Position numbers and translations under genes: made by a program
The notes under the pieces: model-generated
The model's database searches: none
Told to the model about the DNA's origin: nothing
The model's input: only the letters and a program-made list of their open reading frames with translations
Shown: positions 20,896 to 31,709 of the stretch, piece by piece
Position numbering within the stretch: position 1 is the first letter of the stretch
Layout of the letters: every line of letters starts with the position of its first letter
From: Dinochytrium kinnereticum
Taxonomy: Eukaryota; Chytridiomycota; Chytridiomycetes; Chytridiales; Chytridiaceae
Assembly (NCBI GenBank): GCA_027604005.1
Contig: JADGJT010000193.1
Span: 5,613 to 38,578 of the forward strand
Direction of reading: 5' to 3'
DNA length: 32,966 nucleotides

Positions 20896-21949
20896 ATGAA
20901 ATTCACAGCGACGCCAGCATTCAACGTTGAACAACTGAAGGGATCTACCCTGCTTCTGGTATAACTCCATCAGCATGCATTCGTTAACCCGCCATAGCCT
21001 GCTCCAAACAATATTGGAAACTTGGGCCAGGTTTGACGCCTTCAAGCTGCTGATAACACTCACACAACCTCATATAGTTGGCCGTGGACGTGTTGCTGAG
21101 CTCTCTGAAACCCCAGAAAGTCGGGATTTTCCAAACGCCCTTGGTATCTTCTTTGGTTGGGGGGGGAGCTTATCATGTTGGACTCTCGGATCAGTTGACA
21201 ACCAGCTTAGAATGTGAGGGTGCATGCGATTTAGAAAATTCTAACGAGCTTGCCTATAGTATTTCAAGTGAATGAGCGAAATCTGTTTTTCGTCCAGCTA
21301 CGGTCACCCGTCGTGAAGGTAACAGTGCTATAAACAGTATTTTAAAAGGCCTTAACAACTAATTTGCTTCCAAAGGGCCAAGGGAAAGTGTTTGCAAAAG
21401 ACTTTGCGGAATGGGCAAAGGGCGCTGGTATTGTTGAGGTTCTGGTTGTCGCGGGTGCGGATGCTTCCCGTAGAACGGATTCTCAGCTCTCTAGTGCTAA
21501 TCCCATGAGGTCTTATGTCAATGCGGGATCCGAAACTCTGAAAAGGAAGGTTCAAGAGATGGGAGTAACCGAGTTGGAGAAATTCGTTGCATCATATGGA
21601 GAGGTAACAACCGCGGATGAAAAAACTTTCCCGTTTCCTCCTGGCATGGGTCTTTCGAAACTGCTACTGAGTGCTTTCAACGGCATTCAACTTCAGTCTC
21701 TCTTTCTTGCACTGTACGTTAGCGAAGGAGGTAAGCCTGTCCCCTTTTTCTCGTAAGCTAATTTTACCAGATAACACAGGCGCCGCCGTGTTCGTCGCCC
21801 AGAACCTGTCGAAGGTATTGGATCTGACCATAGGTTTGCTACTAGTTCCACTACCTTTATCTGAACACCCTTAAGGCAACTACAGCATACCATTTGCGTG
21901 GAGAAATATCCAAACAGATAGTGAAATGATGACAGCAATTTATCAATGA
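20896..21949 (+). CDS. PSMG2: Proteasome assembly chaperone 2 (PSMG2/PAC2/Add66)
   Basis: Forms a heterodimer with PAC1 and guides assembly of the 20S proteasome alpha ring. Seven exons join in phase: 20896-20958, 20998-21030, 21078-21213, 21260-21318, 21376-21730, 21771-21833, 21876-21949; 260 residues, the usual size. Motifs follow the PAC2 family: GSTLLL then PAPNNIGNLGQLAVDVLL (family: PAVSVGNVGQLAxDLLI), PQKVGIFQTPLV, LFFVQLRSPVVK, FAEWAKGAGIVEVLVVAG, NAGSETLKRKV, FPPGMGLSKLLL, SEGDNTGAAVFVAQNL, and a C-terminal IPFAWRNIQ resembling the PSSWRLLFG end. Exon 2 is only 33 nt. The divergent partner TRAPPC10 starts 29 bp away; the convergent GCN20 stop codon lies 26 bp downstream, so its 3' UTR must overlap that gene. 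Confidence 0.93.
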
Positions 21950-21975
21950 TTCTGAAAGAGGGAGTGCGAATTGCT

Positions 21976-24900
21976 TTATATTATTTTCAGCCTCTTCACA
22001 TACTCTTTCACCCCTCCGGCAAGAGATATGAGCTTTTGGTTTTCCACCAGATACACCTTTGTCTTGGCAAACTTTTCAATAAAGAATTGGTCGTGTGAAA
22101 CAACAATTACAGCCCCGCTGAATGTGCTTAAGGATTCAAGCATTGCCTCAATAGTCGCCATATCGAGATGGTTGGCTGCGAAAATTTAAAGTTTAACTTG
22201 TAAGAGACCTTCATATCAACTTGAACTTACTAGGCTCATCAAGAATAAGGAGATGTTTCCCTCCATACAACTCCAATGCAACGGCAACCCTAACCCTTTG
22301 GCCACCGCTCAACCCTTTTATTCTCTGAGTAGCAATCGATCCCACTCCAAACCCGCCCAAAAATGACCTAAGCTCTTTTTCGGTAGCGTCAGGGTACCGC
22401 TCCTTCATCACAGAATAAGGTGTAGCATCGCTAGGCAGTTGGGTAGTGTGGTGCTGGGAAATGTAAGCGATATTGGCTGAGGAGTGTCGATTAATGGTTC
22501 CAGTTGATGGGTTGAGATATCCAGTTAATAATTGCACGAGAGTAGTCTTGCCGCTTCCTAGTTATATTGCAGCAATGAGTATTGTAGTCGTGTTTTATCA
22601 GGCCCAGAGTGGGACGAGAGCCCTTACGTACCGTTTGCACCTACAATACCAATCTTTTCGCCCATCTGAACATTGAATGTTATGTCCGAAAGAGTCGGCG
22701 GGGAGCCAGGATAAGCGAACGTAATGCCTTCAACCTCAACCAGGGAACTCTTATTTCGAAGAGGTTCAGGTTCGGGAAGAACCCACTACCGAGAGCAATA
22801 AACAGATGGTGTTAGCAAGACCGCAATACATTCTCCCTTCACAGTTGAACACCAACATTAGGAGTAGCATCATCTCTCTCAATCTCGACCTCATACCGAG
22901 AGGTGAAGTGGTATCCCATTAAATCACGGTTGAGTTTAAATCTATGTCCTTTCGCATTGACCTCAAGACCAAACCGTTCGTTCAATTTCTGAAGATGATG
23001 TTCAGTGTTTTTGATTTGTATGAAAAATTAACCTTTTGTCTCGAAGCGACCATTCCTAACTTTTTATCATCTCCACTCTTCTTGGCCTGCTTAAGACCTT
23101 CCTGAATACTTTTTTGGATGTGTTCTTTCTGTTTACGGTGAGTGGGAGATATGAGAGGTTCTACTGCAAACCTTTTTGTCCAACGCCTCCTTGCGTCGCT
23201 CATCGCGGATTTTTTGGTTTTCAGTATTCTCAAGATATTCATCGTAATTTCCGGTGTGGTAAGTCTAATTCATTCAACGAAAAGAAGAGGGGGAACAAAG
23301 AAATCAACTTGGCATTCCCTATAGAAGGATTCCTCACCAGTTTTTGGTGTCGTAGGATGATAATCTCGGATACAGTGTTATTTAGGAAAGATCGGTCGTG
23401 TGAAACCACCAGAAGTGTCACGGTATCTAACGATTTCACGTAGTTTTGAAGCCACAAGATAGCGGGGAGATCGAGGTGATTGGCTTTACGGAACATTTGT
23501 CAGTAAGGTTAGCACGGATCTCATAAAGACTTACTGGGTTCGTCCAGAAGTAAAATGTCAGGCTCAACAAAGAGAGCCTGAGCCAACGCGACTCTAATCC
23601 TCCATCCTCCTGATAGCCTTGAAAGCGGTCCCTCCTGCATCTCTCGTGTGAAGCCAAGCCCATTAAGAACCTTACGAGCTTTTGATTCAAAAGCCTCATT
23701 ATTAAACTGTTTCGGATAGAGGTGTTTAGTATTTTGAGAGCAGAAACCAAATATTGTTCAAATGTTGGCGAAGAAAATCAAAATGGAGAGGTTCGAAAAG
23801 CTATAAGAAGGCGGTTATACCAAGCGTAATTCTGTGTGGAGAGTTTCAATGATTTCGGCGATGCGAACTGGAGCTTCCTCGATTTCGGTGGTCGTTAGAG
23901 GGATGGCATGTTGGCTAAAGAGAACTTGTAAAAAATAATGCAAACAACCAAAAAGGGCAAAAGAAGAATGCTGCTGAACATATTGCACGGAGGAAAAACG
24001 AAAATTGGAATGAGAAAACTACAAACGTCGTCATCTCCTCGGTAAGACGTTCGCACTCCAACAGTTTTTTTCTTGCGTTGAAACCTCTTGCCCCGCTTCG
24101 CTTTATTGCAATTTTTCTCCAAACTTCCGTCTCGACCTCAAGTCTTTTCCTGTAAAGTGTGCGAAGGGCAATAGCCGCGTCTTCTGGAATTTCGGATTCA
24201 ATAGCTGTCTGGAGGGCTTAATAATAGAGAGAGACGAGGTAACGTTTAGCAACGGAGAAGAATGGGTGTAGAAGACAAAAGCATGCAAACATTCGATAAC
24301 TCCAAAAATAAGGGTGTGAGATACCAAAAAACAATAAAATAATAAAATAGCATGTCCAAGAGGGAAACGTTGGAAATGTCTCTTTTTTAAAATGAAAAGT
24401 AAGTGAACTCACCTTCAAGCTCCTCCTTCATTCTTTGTGTCTTCCTATGCGAATCCATCACAATATCCAAAACGCTCATCGAAACCTCAGCGTCCTCAAG
24501 TTGCTCAACGTATTGCACCTTCACGTTGGTCGGGAATCCGATCAAAAGACCATATCCCATACACTTCAGTAAGGCTTCAAACGAAAAAAGGAATTAGCAC
24601 GTCCAGACTATGATCGAGTTTCAATAATACATACTTGATTTTCCAACCCCATTACGCCCGATCAAACCGTAATGAACGCCGGCGAAAAGACGAAGGTTCG
24701 CACCCGAGAGAAGCGGAAGATCTCCAACAGTAATGTTGACATCTTTCAGGTCGATCTGAGAAAGGAGAGGGTTTCGCACTCATTAGATTCAACTTAAAAG
24801 GGGATAAGAAAGGGGAAAAACAAATTGATTGCTTTTCGGTGCAAAAAGCTTTACATCATTTGAGGACGTTTCCAGGGTATCCACGTGGAATCGTGTCGCT

Positions 24901-25397
24901 TGTGTTGTTGCAACGATTTCAGGTTCATCAGCCTGATCAGGTGCGGGCTCAACAACTGACTCCTTAGATTTAGTCGTATCCTTCAATTTGGCGGTTCTTT
25001 GCGCTCTCTTATTTTTCACTTTACTAGCATCCTTCTCAGAAGTCGGTGCCCTGATTCTGACAGAAGTAGGGCTGAAGTCAATATCAAAAACCATCTTTGA
25101 GCGAACTCAAACAGCTTACTTGACGGCCTGCAAAGGCGGCGACCTCTCCGGGCTCAATGGTTGGGCATCAATCTTTGCCGCCGGAATCTCCATCTTCTTG
25201 GTTTTTCCCGTCTTCAAATCAGCAAAGATCCGATGAATGGCCTTCTGGTCCATCCCATCATCTAACAGGAACGACTCTGCCTCCTCTCGAATGTCATCGG
25301 GAGTCTGGCAGTCTACGATCAGAGTCGAAATAAAGCCTTTGACGTCTGACGAAATGCTGGAAGGGAGTATGTCAAGGAATTGGCTCTGAAGCGTCAT
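21976..25397 (-). CDS. GCN20: ABC-F ATPase Gcn20/ABCF3
   Basis: Soluble twin-ABC protein without membrane domains; in yeast it joins Gcn1 on ribosomes to let Gcn2 sense uncharged tRNA. Start 25397 (MTLQSQFLDILPSSI). The N-terminal region SSDVKGFISTLIVDCQTPDD, EEAESFLLDDGMD is typical of the Gcn20 branch and not of Arb1 or New1. First ABC: Walker A GLIGRNGVGKS (near 24660), signature LSGGWRIRVALAQALF (near 23600), Walker B ILLLDEP, then NHLDLPAILWLQNYV and VVSHDRSFLNN. Second ABC: IGIVGANG with the P loop split by an intron (near 22630) and continued GKTTLVQLL, Q-loop AYISQHHT, LSGGQRVRVAVALEL, HLLILDEP, and VVSHDQFFIEKFA near the stop. A Lys-rich linker (KNKRAQRTAKLK) sits between N-domain and ABC1. 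Many short introns; not every junction was fixed. Confidence 0.94.
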
Positions 25398-25605
25398 GTT
25401 GTTTAATGCATGCAAGGTTCTGGGAGCGGAAGTTATAAGGATGTCTGTAATTATGAGATTGAACACAAGGTGCTGTGTAAGTGGCAGAGTTTCTTGGGTG
25501 GAATTAGAGAAAGCTCTATTGTCAAAAGATCTCAACAGGATCATAGAAAGAGGCAGGCTGCCGTCTTATCGAATAATATTCAAACTTGGCCATGGAAAGA
25601 AAAGG

Positions 25606-27805
25606 TCACATGCTGTTTGCTCCCTCCGACGTCTCCTTCAAAGTCGCTGGAACACCATTCGGTAACTTAGCCTGGTTTGCAATCCAATTATGCACAATCG
25701 ATGAAATCCTCGGCTGTCCACCATCTATGCTAACCATTCTAATTAACCCAGGTCTGCTCTCCGCCGATCCTTCCGACTGCGCGTCGAACCCCTTGGGAAG
25801 GTTTTGGGCGAAAACGGAGGACGTGTGGCGTGAGAGTTCCCCGGCCTGGGGGGTTGTGTCGGAAATAGAGGCGGTATCGAGAGGGATAGAGGAAGGAGGT
25901 TGGGAAAAGTGAGGCTGCTGGTGCATTGATGGCCAGTTGAAAGTATGGGTGGGGGGTGGTGGCATCACACGAATTTCATCGTCAAAGACGACGGTTCCGC
26001 GAGGCATTGCTGTGGATGCGTCGTAAGGATGTCCTTTGATTCCACAGCCTATACCACCTAAGCTTCCCATACCACCACCACCATGGTGCATAAATCCGTA
26101 ACCGCCCCCTCCGAAAGCAGCGGCAGAGGGTGGGACTACAATCTTCCCAGTCCCACCCACATCCATACCCTTAAACTCCTGCTGCGTGGCAAACCCACCC
26201 GCGACACCCCGTGCCCGCAGGGATGTCAAGGGAGTGGCCTCATCATCAAAGACAACCGTTCCTCTTGGTATGGGGATAGACGGAACGGGAGGCTCGTTGT
26301 TATTATCGGGGGCCTCCACCAACGTCTTTGCAGCGTCCGTTGACGGTCGTGGTGGAAATATCCTAGAACCAGAAGTGTCCAAGTCCCCGCTATCCTGGGG
26401 AATCACCATGATACCTCCTGAAGATATACTCGCGGAGATAGGGATAGAGTCCCTATCCCGCTTCTTGTCACGTCGAAGAGCTGCATTGACACCACCAGAG
26501 GCATCATTTCGCCTTATTGAGGATTCTCCGCCACTGGATACGATTGCCATAATCCCGTAATCAAAAGACTTGGTTTCCTTCATAGTCTGGTTTGGCTGCC
26601 AGTCAAATGCGACTGGGTACAGCCACCAGGCTGCGGTGAGGGTGATTAAGAATTCACCGATAACGTTGATGCCTTGGAGGTAACCACCGGTGCCAGTACC
26701 GCCTTGTGAGAGATAAGAGCCTGTTATGGCTGTTGTTCCCAATAAGACCACAGCTCCAAGTATCACAGCGAACATAGACAGCAGTACTGACAAAATTAAA
26801 ATCCAGGTCAGATTTACATTTCATGGAAGGGGAACCAGGGGAAGGAAAGGCGGTCAATGAAGGGCAGTAAATAACGGTAGAATACACCAAATTAGATGCA
26901 AATTGAAATTCAGTAGAAAAGAGCTCACCAGAACCACCACAAAGAAATAGAGAAACGACGTATAAGAATCTCGGCGAATACTTGCCAAGCAGTGGCCTAG
27001 ACGCCACAACTCGTTTCACGACAAGCAACCAAAACATGTAATAAGCAGGCGGCGTTAAGAGCCTGGAAAGGACAGACATCGTGCCTGCGGTGTCCAAAGA
27101 TCGGCAAGCGGTACCAACTCCAATGCCATCCGATGTCGAGTTGCGCTTTCGATTATTGCAGAGATTCATGATGGAATTGCAGACGTACTCTCGTGGAAGT
27201 TCATCTCGGCGTCTGGCAGTATAGCAATAGTGGAAGAAGCCCATGTTGACAGACTCCCATGTGCTGTCTCCCACAGGTATATCGGTCAGGTTGTTGAAGT
27301 TGAGGTCATGGGCGGCGAAGATCTGCGGAACATTAGTTAAAAGATGGAATCATACGCTGTCATTGAATCACGGGTGATTCTGTCATTCGATTGCCAGTGG
27401 TTGACCTCCACCCAACCACAATAAAAGAAGGAGAGGATCAAGTAAAGAGATAAGGCTAAACACCAATGTGCATTCTTCGAAGCCAGTCATAAGCCCTCCA
27501 AAAAAAGCCACCAGGATTCCCCATCACCAGAACCAGCCTTTTAATGAATGAGGGGTAAAATAACATACAGATGGCGCCAATGTTGATGTGAGACCAATGC
27601 CCCAAGTCCCCAGGACCAAGAATGCAAGCAAAATCTGCATGGACAGAGCCGGCACCTTCCTTTGAGGCATGGTGGGATCCGGGAAGGATGTTGGTTGCAT
27701 TCCAATCCCCTCCATCACAGAGCGGGCGCCTTCCGAAGGATGATGGTGATAGTGGTTCTGCGATGAGTCGCTATTCAAGCGCCTCACGCCCACGAGAGCA
27801 GCCAT
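25606..27805 (-). CDS. Four-helix SUR7/PalI-like membrane protein with long cytosolic tail
   Basis: Three exons in phase: 27805-27569, 27322-26929, 26786-25606; 603 residues. Helix 1 (MQILLAFLVLGTWGIGLTSTL) follows a ~55-residue N-terminus; then an extracytosolic loop with cysteines (NMGFFHYCYTARRR, EYVCNSIMNLCNNR), helix 2 (AYYMFWLLVVKRVV), helix 3 spanning the second junction (VLLSMFAVILGAVVLLGTT) and helix 4 (FLITLTAAWWLYPVAF), and ~340 residues of Ser/Pro/Gly-rich tail. A loop holding a G-x-x-x-YC motif after TM1 is usual in fungal SUR7/PalI (claudin-like) proteins of the cell cortex and pH sensing, and PalI has a long tail too. The tail carries PRGTVVFDDE twice (about 26240-26270 and 25980-26010) and a glycine-rich stretch (GGGGYGFMHHGGGG). 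The membrane topology is clear; the family name is tentative. Confidence 0.6.
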
Positions 27806-28377
27806 CTCCTCCCAATCGCCAAAGATACGGCCACTCTTCGATCAACTTCTCAATGATGCCAGTGACAGTGCAGGGTGGTAGAGTTGAGAATCTGGGTGTC
27901 CAGAACCAGAAGGAAGTTGATGCTGCCTGATGCGCCTTGTGGTAGCTGGTGAGTGGCGAATGCGTGAGGGCAGCAAGGACGTTGTAGGTTAAGGTGCCAG
28001 GCAGGATAGCGACAGACAGCGTGTGCCACCAACGTGCGACATGCAACAGAAGAGGGTGAAGAACCTGACTTTATTTATTCCACACGAGATTACTGAGGAG
28101 GGCAGGGCCATTCACGCTTGATGCTGATGCTGCGGTATGCGGGCGCGTGCGGACAGCGCATGAATTGCTGGGGGTATTATGTGTTTGTGCAGCATTCCAC
28201 ATTCCCAAGCAAAGCTGCCATCCATGCTGTTCAGGGGCTTGAGAGGCAGAAACAGCAATGAAAAACAGGTGGGGAGTGGGGGCTGCAGCGTGAGTAGGAA
28301 AAGGTTGGCGGCCAAGCGCGTTCTGATCGGGGAGGTTGGTTTAAGGAAGGAGAATAGGAAAAGTCGTGATCAATCCC
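27806..28377. other. Intergenic region, mitoribosomal gene 3' end to SUR7-like gene 5' end
   Basis: About 570 bp between two minus-strand genes. Short open frames on both strands (for example minus 27771-28046, plus 28179-28394) have no recognisable domain and no splice continuity. Nothing else is seen; it presumably contains the SUR7-like promoter and the 3' UTR of the upstream gene. Confidence 0.35.
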
Positions 28378-28831
28378 TTATGTCGAGGAGGTAGTCTCTG
28401 TGATCCCCGCAGCCGCAGCGAGCTTGGCATAAATGTCAACAGGCGTCCTCAGAGCTGCTAGGTCCACTACCTGGTCCTTTCCATTCGCTTCAAAAGGCCA
28501 AATAACATAAGTTAATACAACAAGGATAAATAAAACTCTGTGAGAGATATGAACAAGAAATCCCAAGCAAATCATGTTTACCAAAAGACAGCTTAAAGAA
28601 GGACTTCTTTTCCTTCTCCGCGGACGTGGTGAATGCCACCGTCGGGTTGCTGGTGTGGAGCCTTGGGAGCTCATTGACGCTAAACACCTTGAGTGCATTG
28701 AGAGCCCCGCAAGCCTCCGACCCAAATCCAACATGCATCGCCTTGATGCTTGTGTCTAGCTTTGCACGCAGGCCATTGCCTCTCCCAAGTGCCGCCTGGA
28801 GCGCTCTGACGCTGTAGCTGTTGATTTTCAT
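28378..28831 (-). CDS. Mitochondrial ribosomal protein, L51/S25/CI-B8 fold (mL61/mS25-like)
   Basis: Two exons, 28831-28582 and 28487-28378, join in phase into 119 residues. The layout is that of small mitoribosomal proteins with the thioredoxin-like L51/S25/CI-B8 domain: RALQAALGRGNGLRAKL, then IKAMHVGFGSEACGALNALK, then NELPRLHTSNPTVAF (the LPxLxxxNPxVxF motif of this fold) and a last strand-helix segment VVDLAALRTPVDIYAKL. The GNG(I/L)R start resembles yeast Mrp49 (mL61) more than NDUFA2, and mS25 is the other candidate. The N-terminus is basic and could serve as an uncleaved mitochondrial signal. It is divergent to GET2, with 99 bp between start codons. Confidence 0.72.
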
Positions 28832-28930
28832 TTTTCCCTTCGAATGGTTGGGACAGAAGCTGAGGTTTGGCAAATTGTGGGGGACGCACAGGAATCGAAT
28901 TTTCACCACCTTCAAACCCACACCTAACTG

Positions 28931-30124
28931 ATGGCCGACGACCTCGCGAAGAAGAGACGGGAGGCGCGACGGGCAAAGATCCTGGCCTCGAGCGAGGAGA
29001 GGCTCAGCAAGATCACAAATATCTATTCAAGCGCTGGATCTGATGCCGCCGCATCTCCTGTCCCTGCAGCTGGTGCAATCGACTCTTCTGCCAGCACATC
29101 TTCATCCAAGGATATCTCCGCCCCTGACAGCCCACCTAAAGCCGCCCACCTCCCAGCCGCTCCCAAACCGATGTCTGCCACACCCCCTGAGCCCGCCATC
29201 GCGGCCCCAAAACCCGTCACGAAACAGCCGGAAGTGGCAGAGCACTTTCCCATGCCGTCCTTCCCACCTGCGCGAAGAACGCCGGAGCCTACCTTGGATG
29301 ACTTTCAGAACCTTGAGAATCATCCGTTAATGAAAAGCTTGCTGGCTGAAGGTGGAGGAGTGCCACCTGTTGCTCCAATGGTGCCATCAGCGTCTTCGTC
29401 GTCAACTGGGTTCCTGATGCATGCAGTTAGAGCGCTCTCTATTGTGATGATCGTTGCTGCTGCTGTGTGGTCTATATTTTTTATTGAGGATTTAGGGGAG
29501 TCGAGCGAGGAAGGGGAGGACGGTGTACTTGTTGCGCCGTTCAAGAAGAGCTTTGATACCGTTGCTCCGCCGTTTGAGATTTTCGGAATGGAGATTGTGA
29601 GCATTCTCTTTTTGTTTTTTATGTTTTTTGGCTCTGTCCGGACGATGGCTCATGAAAGCGTTCTTGGCAGTAGTTTTTTACTTTGTTTTTATCTGAGATG
29701 CTAAATGGCCCGCCTTTTTTTTTATGTCTCCCCCACTTTTTCTTTAAGACAGTAGCAATGTGCCTGATAACATTGGAAGCTGGGCTTCTTATTTCTCATT
29801 TTATGGCGGATTCTGTAAGTTGCCTTCATTTTTTCTTGCCTTATAGTTACTTCCCTTCGCAAATTCCGTTACTGCAACTAACCGGTTCAAAATCAAACGA
29901 AATTGGCCAAATAATAGAGATCCGCACCGTCCTCAGATATTCTCATGATGGCGCAGCAGCTTGGCTTTGGTGGCATCTCAAGCCTTGGTGGCTCGCTCCG
30001 ATACCTGTATATCTTTTACAAGTCCATCACTGACGATCTCAGCCTTTTTGTCTTTTTGATTGGATGTGCTTACTGCGTGGGGTCTCTATGGAGTATACCG
30101 GATGCTGCTTCACTTGGGTTATGA
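28931..30124 (+). CDS. GET2: GET complex subunit Get2 (tail-anchored protein insertion receptor)
   Basis: ER-membrane receptor that captures the Get3-substrate complex and, with Get1, inserts tail-anchored proteins. Three exons in phase: 28931-29596, 29749-29814, 29918-30124; 312 residues. The N-terminus (KKRREARRAKILASSEERLS followed by KITNIY) is the hallmark Get2/CAML Get3-binding segment: a cluster of Arg, then a short linker and RLxKIT. A Pro/Ala/Ser-rich linker follows, then DDFQNLENHPLMKSLL. Three membrane helices fit Get2 topology: about 160-185 (ALSIVMIVAAAVWSIFF), about 218-241 across the first junction (AMCLITLEAGLLISHFMA) and about 283-303 (LSLFVFLIGCAYCVGSLW). The RYLYIFYKSITDDLSLF region is conserved in the family. 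The helix-2 exon is just 66 nt. The cytosolic segment between TM2 and TM3 is rich in Gly and Ser. Confidence 0.9.
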
Positions 30125-30373
30125 GATGACGGGGGTCACTGTTGTTGGTTGGAACAAATGCACCCAAGTTCTCCCCCGTATTCCAATGGTTATGCTGCAG
30201 ATGGTGATAAATGTGCTCTCTTGTGTATTAGCGTATGGTTGCTCATCCCTCCTTCGTGTAGTATTGGGATCTGCAGGGGCTGTTCATGGCTCAACCACAG
30301 GTGGTGTGACGACGGGGATTTGAAAAAAAAAAAGAAAGTCTCCAAGAAATTCAAACTTGACCTTCAATCAGCC

Positions 30374-31228
30374 ATGCCAAAGAACAAGGGAAAAGGTGGA
30401 AAGAACCGGAAGAGGTCAGTGCGTCCAGCCATTCATCACCGCACACGCCCGTTGACCTTCCCAATTTCTCTGATAAGCATCTGCAATACCGTCATCTTTA
30501 TTACCCTCAATCCTCTGTTTATTGCCCCTCAACCTCGCAGTTGTTCTAACACCCCCTTGCTTTCAAACAAACTGCCATTAAACTTCCATACATAGAGGAA
30601 AGAACGAGAACGAGTCTGAGAAGAGAGAGCTCGTTTTCAAGGAGGATGGCCAGGAGTACGCCCTTGTGACAAAGATGCTTGGAAACGGCTGGATCGAGGT
30701 CAACTGCTGTGACGGTGAGAAGCGGTTGGCACATATTCGTGGTGCCTTCAGGAAGAAGGTCTGGTGAGTAAGGATGTGGATAAGTGCTTTCCAACTCCCT
30801 TATTTTTTGTCTCATGGTATTAATATGCTTTCTTTCCTCTCTGGATTTCTCAGGATCACGGTTGGAGATCTTGTTCTGTTGGGTTTGAGAGATTACCAGG
30901 ATTCAAAGGCCGATGTCATCCTCAAGTACACCCCGGATGAGGCTAGGATGTTGAGGTCTTACGGTGAAATCCCTGAGAACATTCGGTTCAACGAGACTGA
31001 GCTTGTTGGTGGTGATTCCGATGAAGGTATGGACTCGCTTATCTTTTTTCGTTAAGTATTGTTGAATGTACTCTGATGCCGTCTGCTTTTTTTTTTTTTT
31101 TTTTTTACAATTCAACAGAGGTTAACGTCGAGTTCGACATTGATGAGGTGAGTTATAGTCATTTTTTTTTTTTTAAAAAAAAACAACTTTATTCTAAACT
31201 AATGTTCTGCTTCAATTTTCAGATTTAA
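30374..31228 (+). CDS. TIF11: Translation initiation factor eIF1A
   Basis: Binds the ribosomal A site and helps scanning and start-codon choice with eIF1 and eIF2. Five exons in phase: 30374-30414 ([14 protein letters not shown]), 30596-30763, 30854-31026, 31119-31147, 31223-31228; 138 residues, the family norm. The OB-fold core reads [59 protein letters not shown] and [18 protein letters not shown]. The basic N-terminal tail and the acidic C-terminal tail ([11 protein letters not shown]; eIF5B-binding DIDDI-like end) are both present. The final coding exon is just one isoleucine codon plus the stop, so the conserved last residue depends on correct splicing at 31222. T-rich polypyrimidine runs precede the last two acceptors. 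Confidence 0.97.
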
Positions 31229-31709
31229 ACGGCCATACTACATAATTCTGGGTGGGAGGGATGAATGGGGATGGGGGTGATGGGGATTATTTTATTTTCT
31301 GCCTGCGTTGCTACCACATACCAAGATGATTGTTTTCAGAAGAAAATCTGAGATAGACACTTCGCTTTCGTTCCGCCTTTTAGGAGTCGTTGTCGTCTTA
31401 ACATGCTATCGTCGAAGTTAAAGAATTCTACTGACATCTTTTGTTTTTCGTTCTTCACTTAAAATGGCTCGAAGAAAAGGAGAAAAAACCCCCGAAAGCC
31501 CAATTTGTTTTTGCTATTTTACTTCTTTCTTTTTCATGCCATTGACCTCCTTTACTTCCATTGTTTTTATTTTTTCGCCCGCACTCTTCAGTAAAGTGTA
31601 CTTTTTTTCCCCTCATGTTCAAAGGCTTAATGAGTGTCATTTTCAGAGGGCGAAAAAGAGCAAAAACTTTTCAGTTGATTTTGGGGAAAAGTGAAATCTG
31701 TCCACAAAC
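31229..31709. other. Intergenic region, eIF1A 3' UTR and MRPS12 promoter
   Basis: About 480 bp between two plus-strand genes. It is T-rich, with a G-rich stretch at 31250-31285 and no conserved reading frame. The plus-strand frame at 31464-31694 is Phe/Ser-rich from poly-pyrimidine DNA and is not believed to be coding. Confidence 0.4.

Noticed and set aside
21834..21874. Direct read-through end of PSMG2 at the stop near 21874
   Set aside because: Splicing out 21834-21875 keeps phase and restores the family's C-terminal IPFAWRN element, so the earlier stop is judged intronic.
26083..26560. Plus-strand frames within 26.0-26.6 kb
   Set aside because: They are shadows of the long third exon of the SUR7-like gene.
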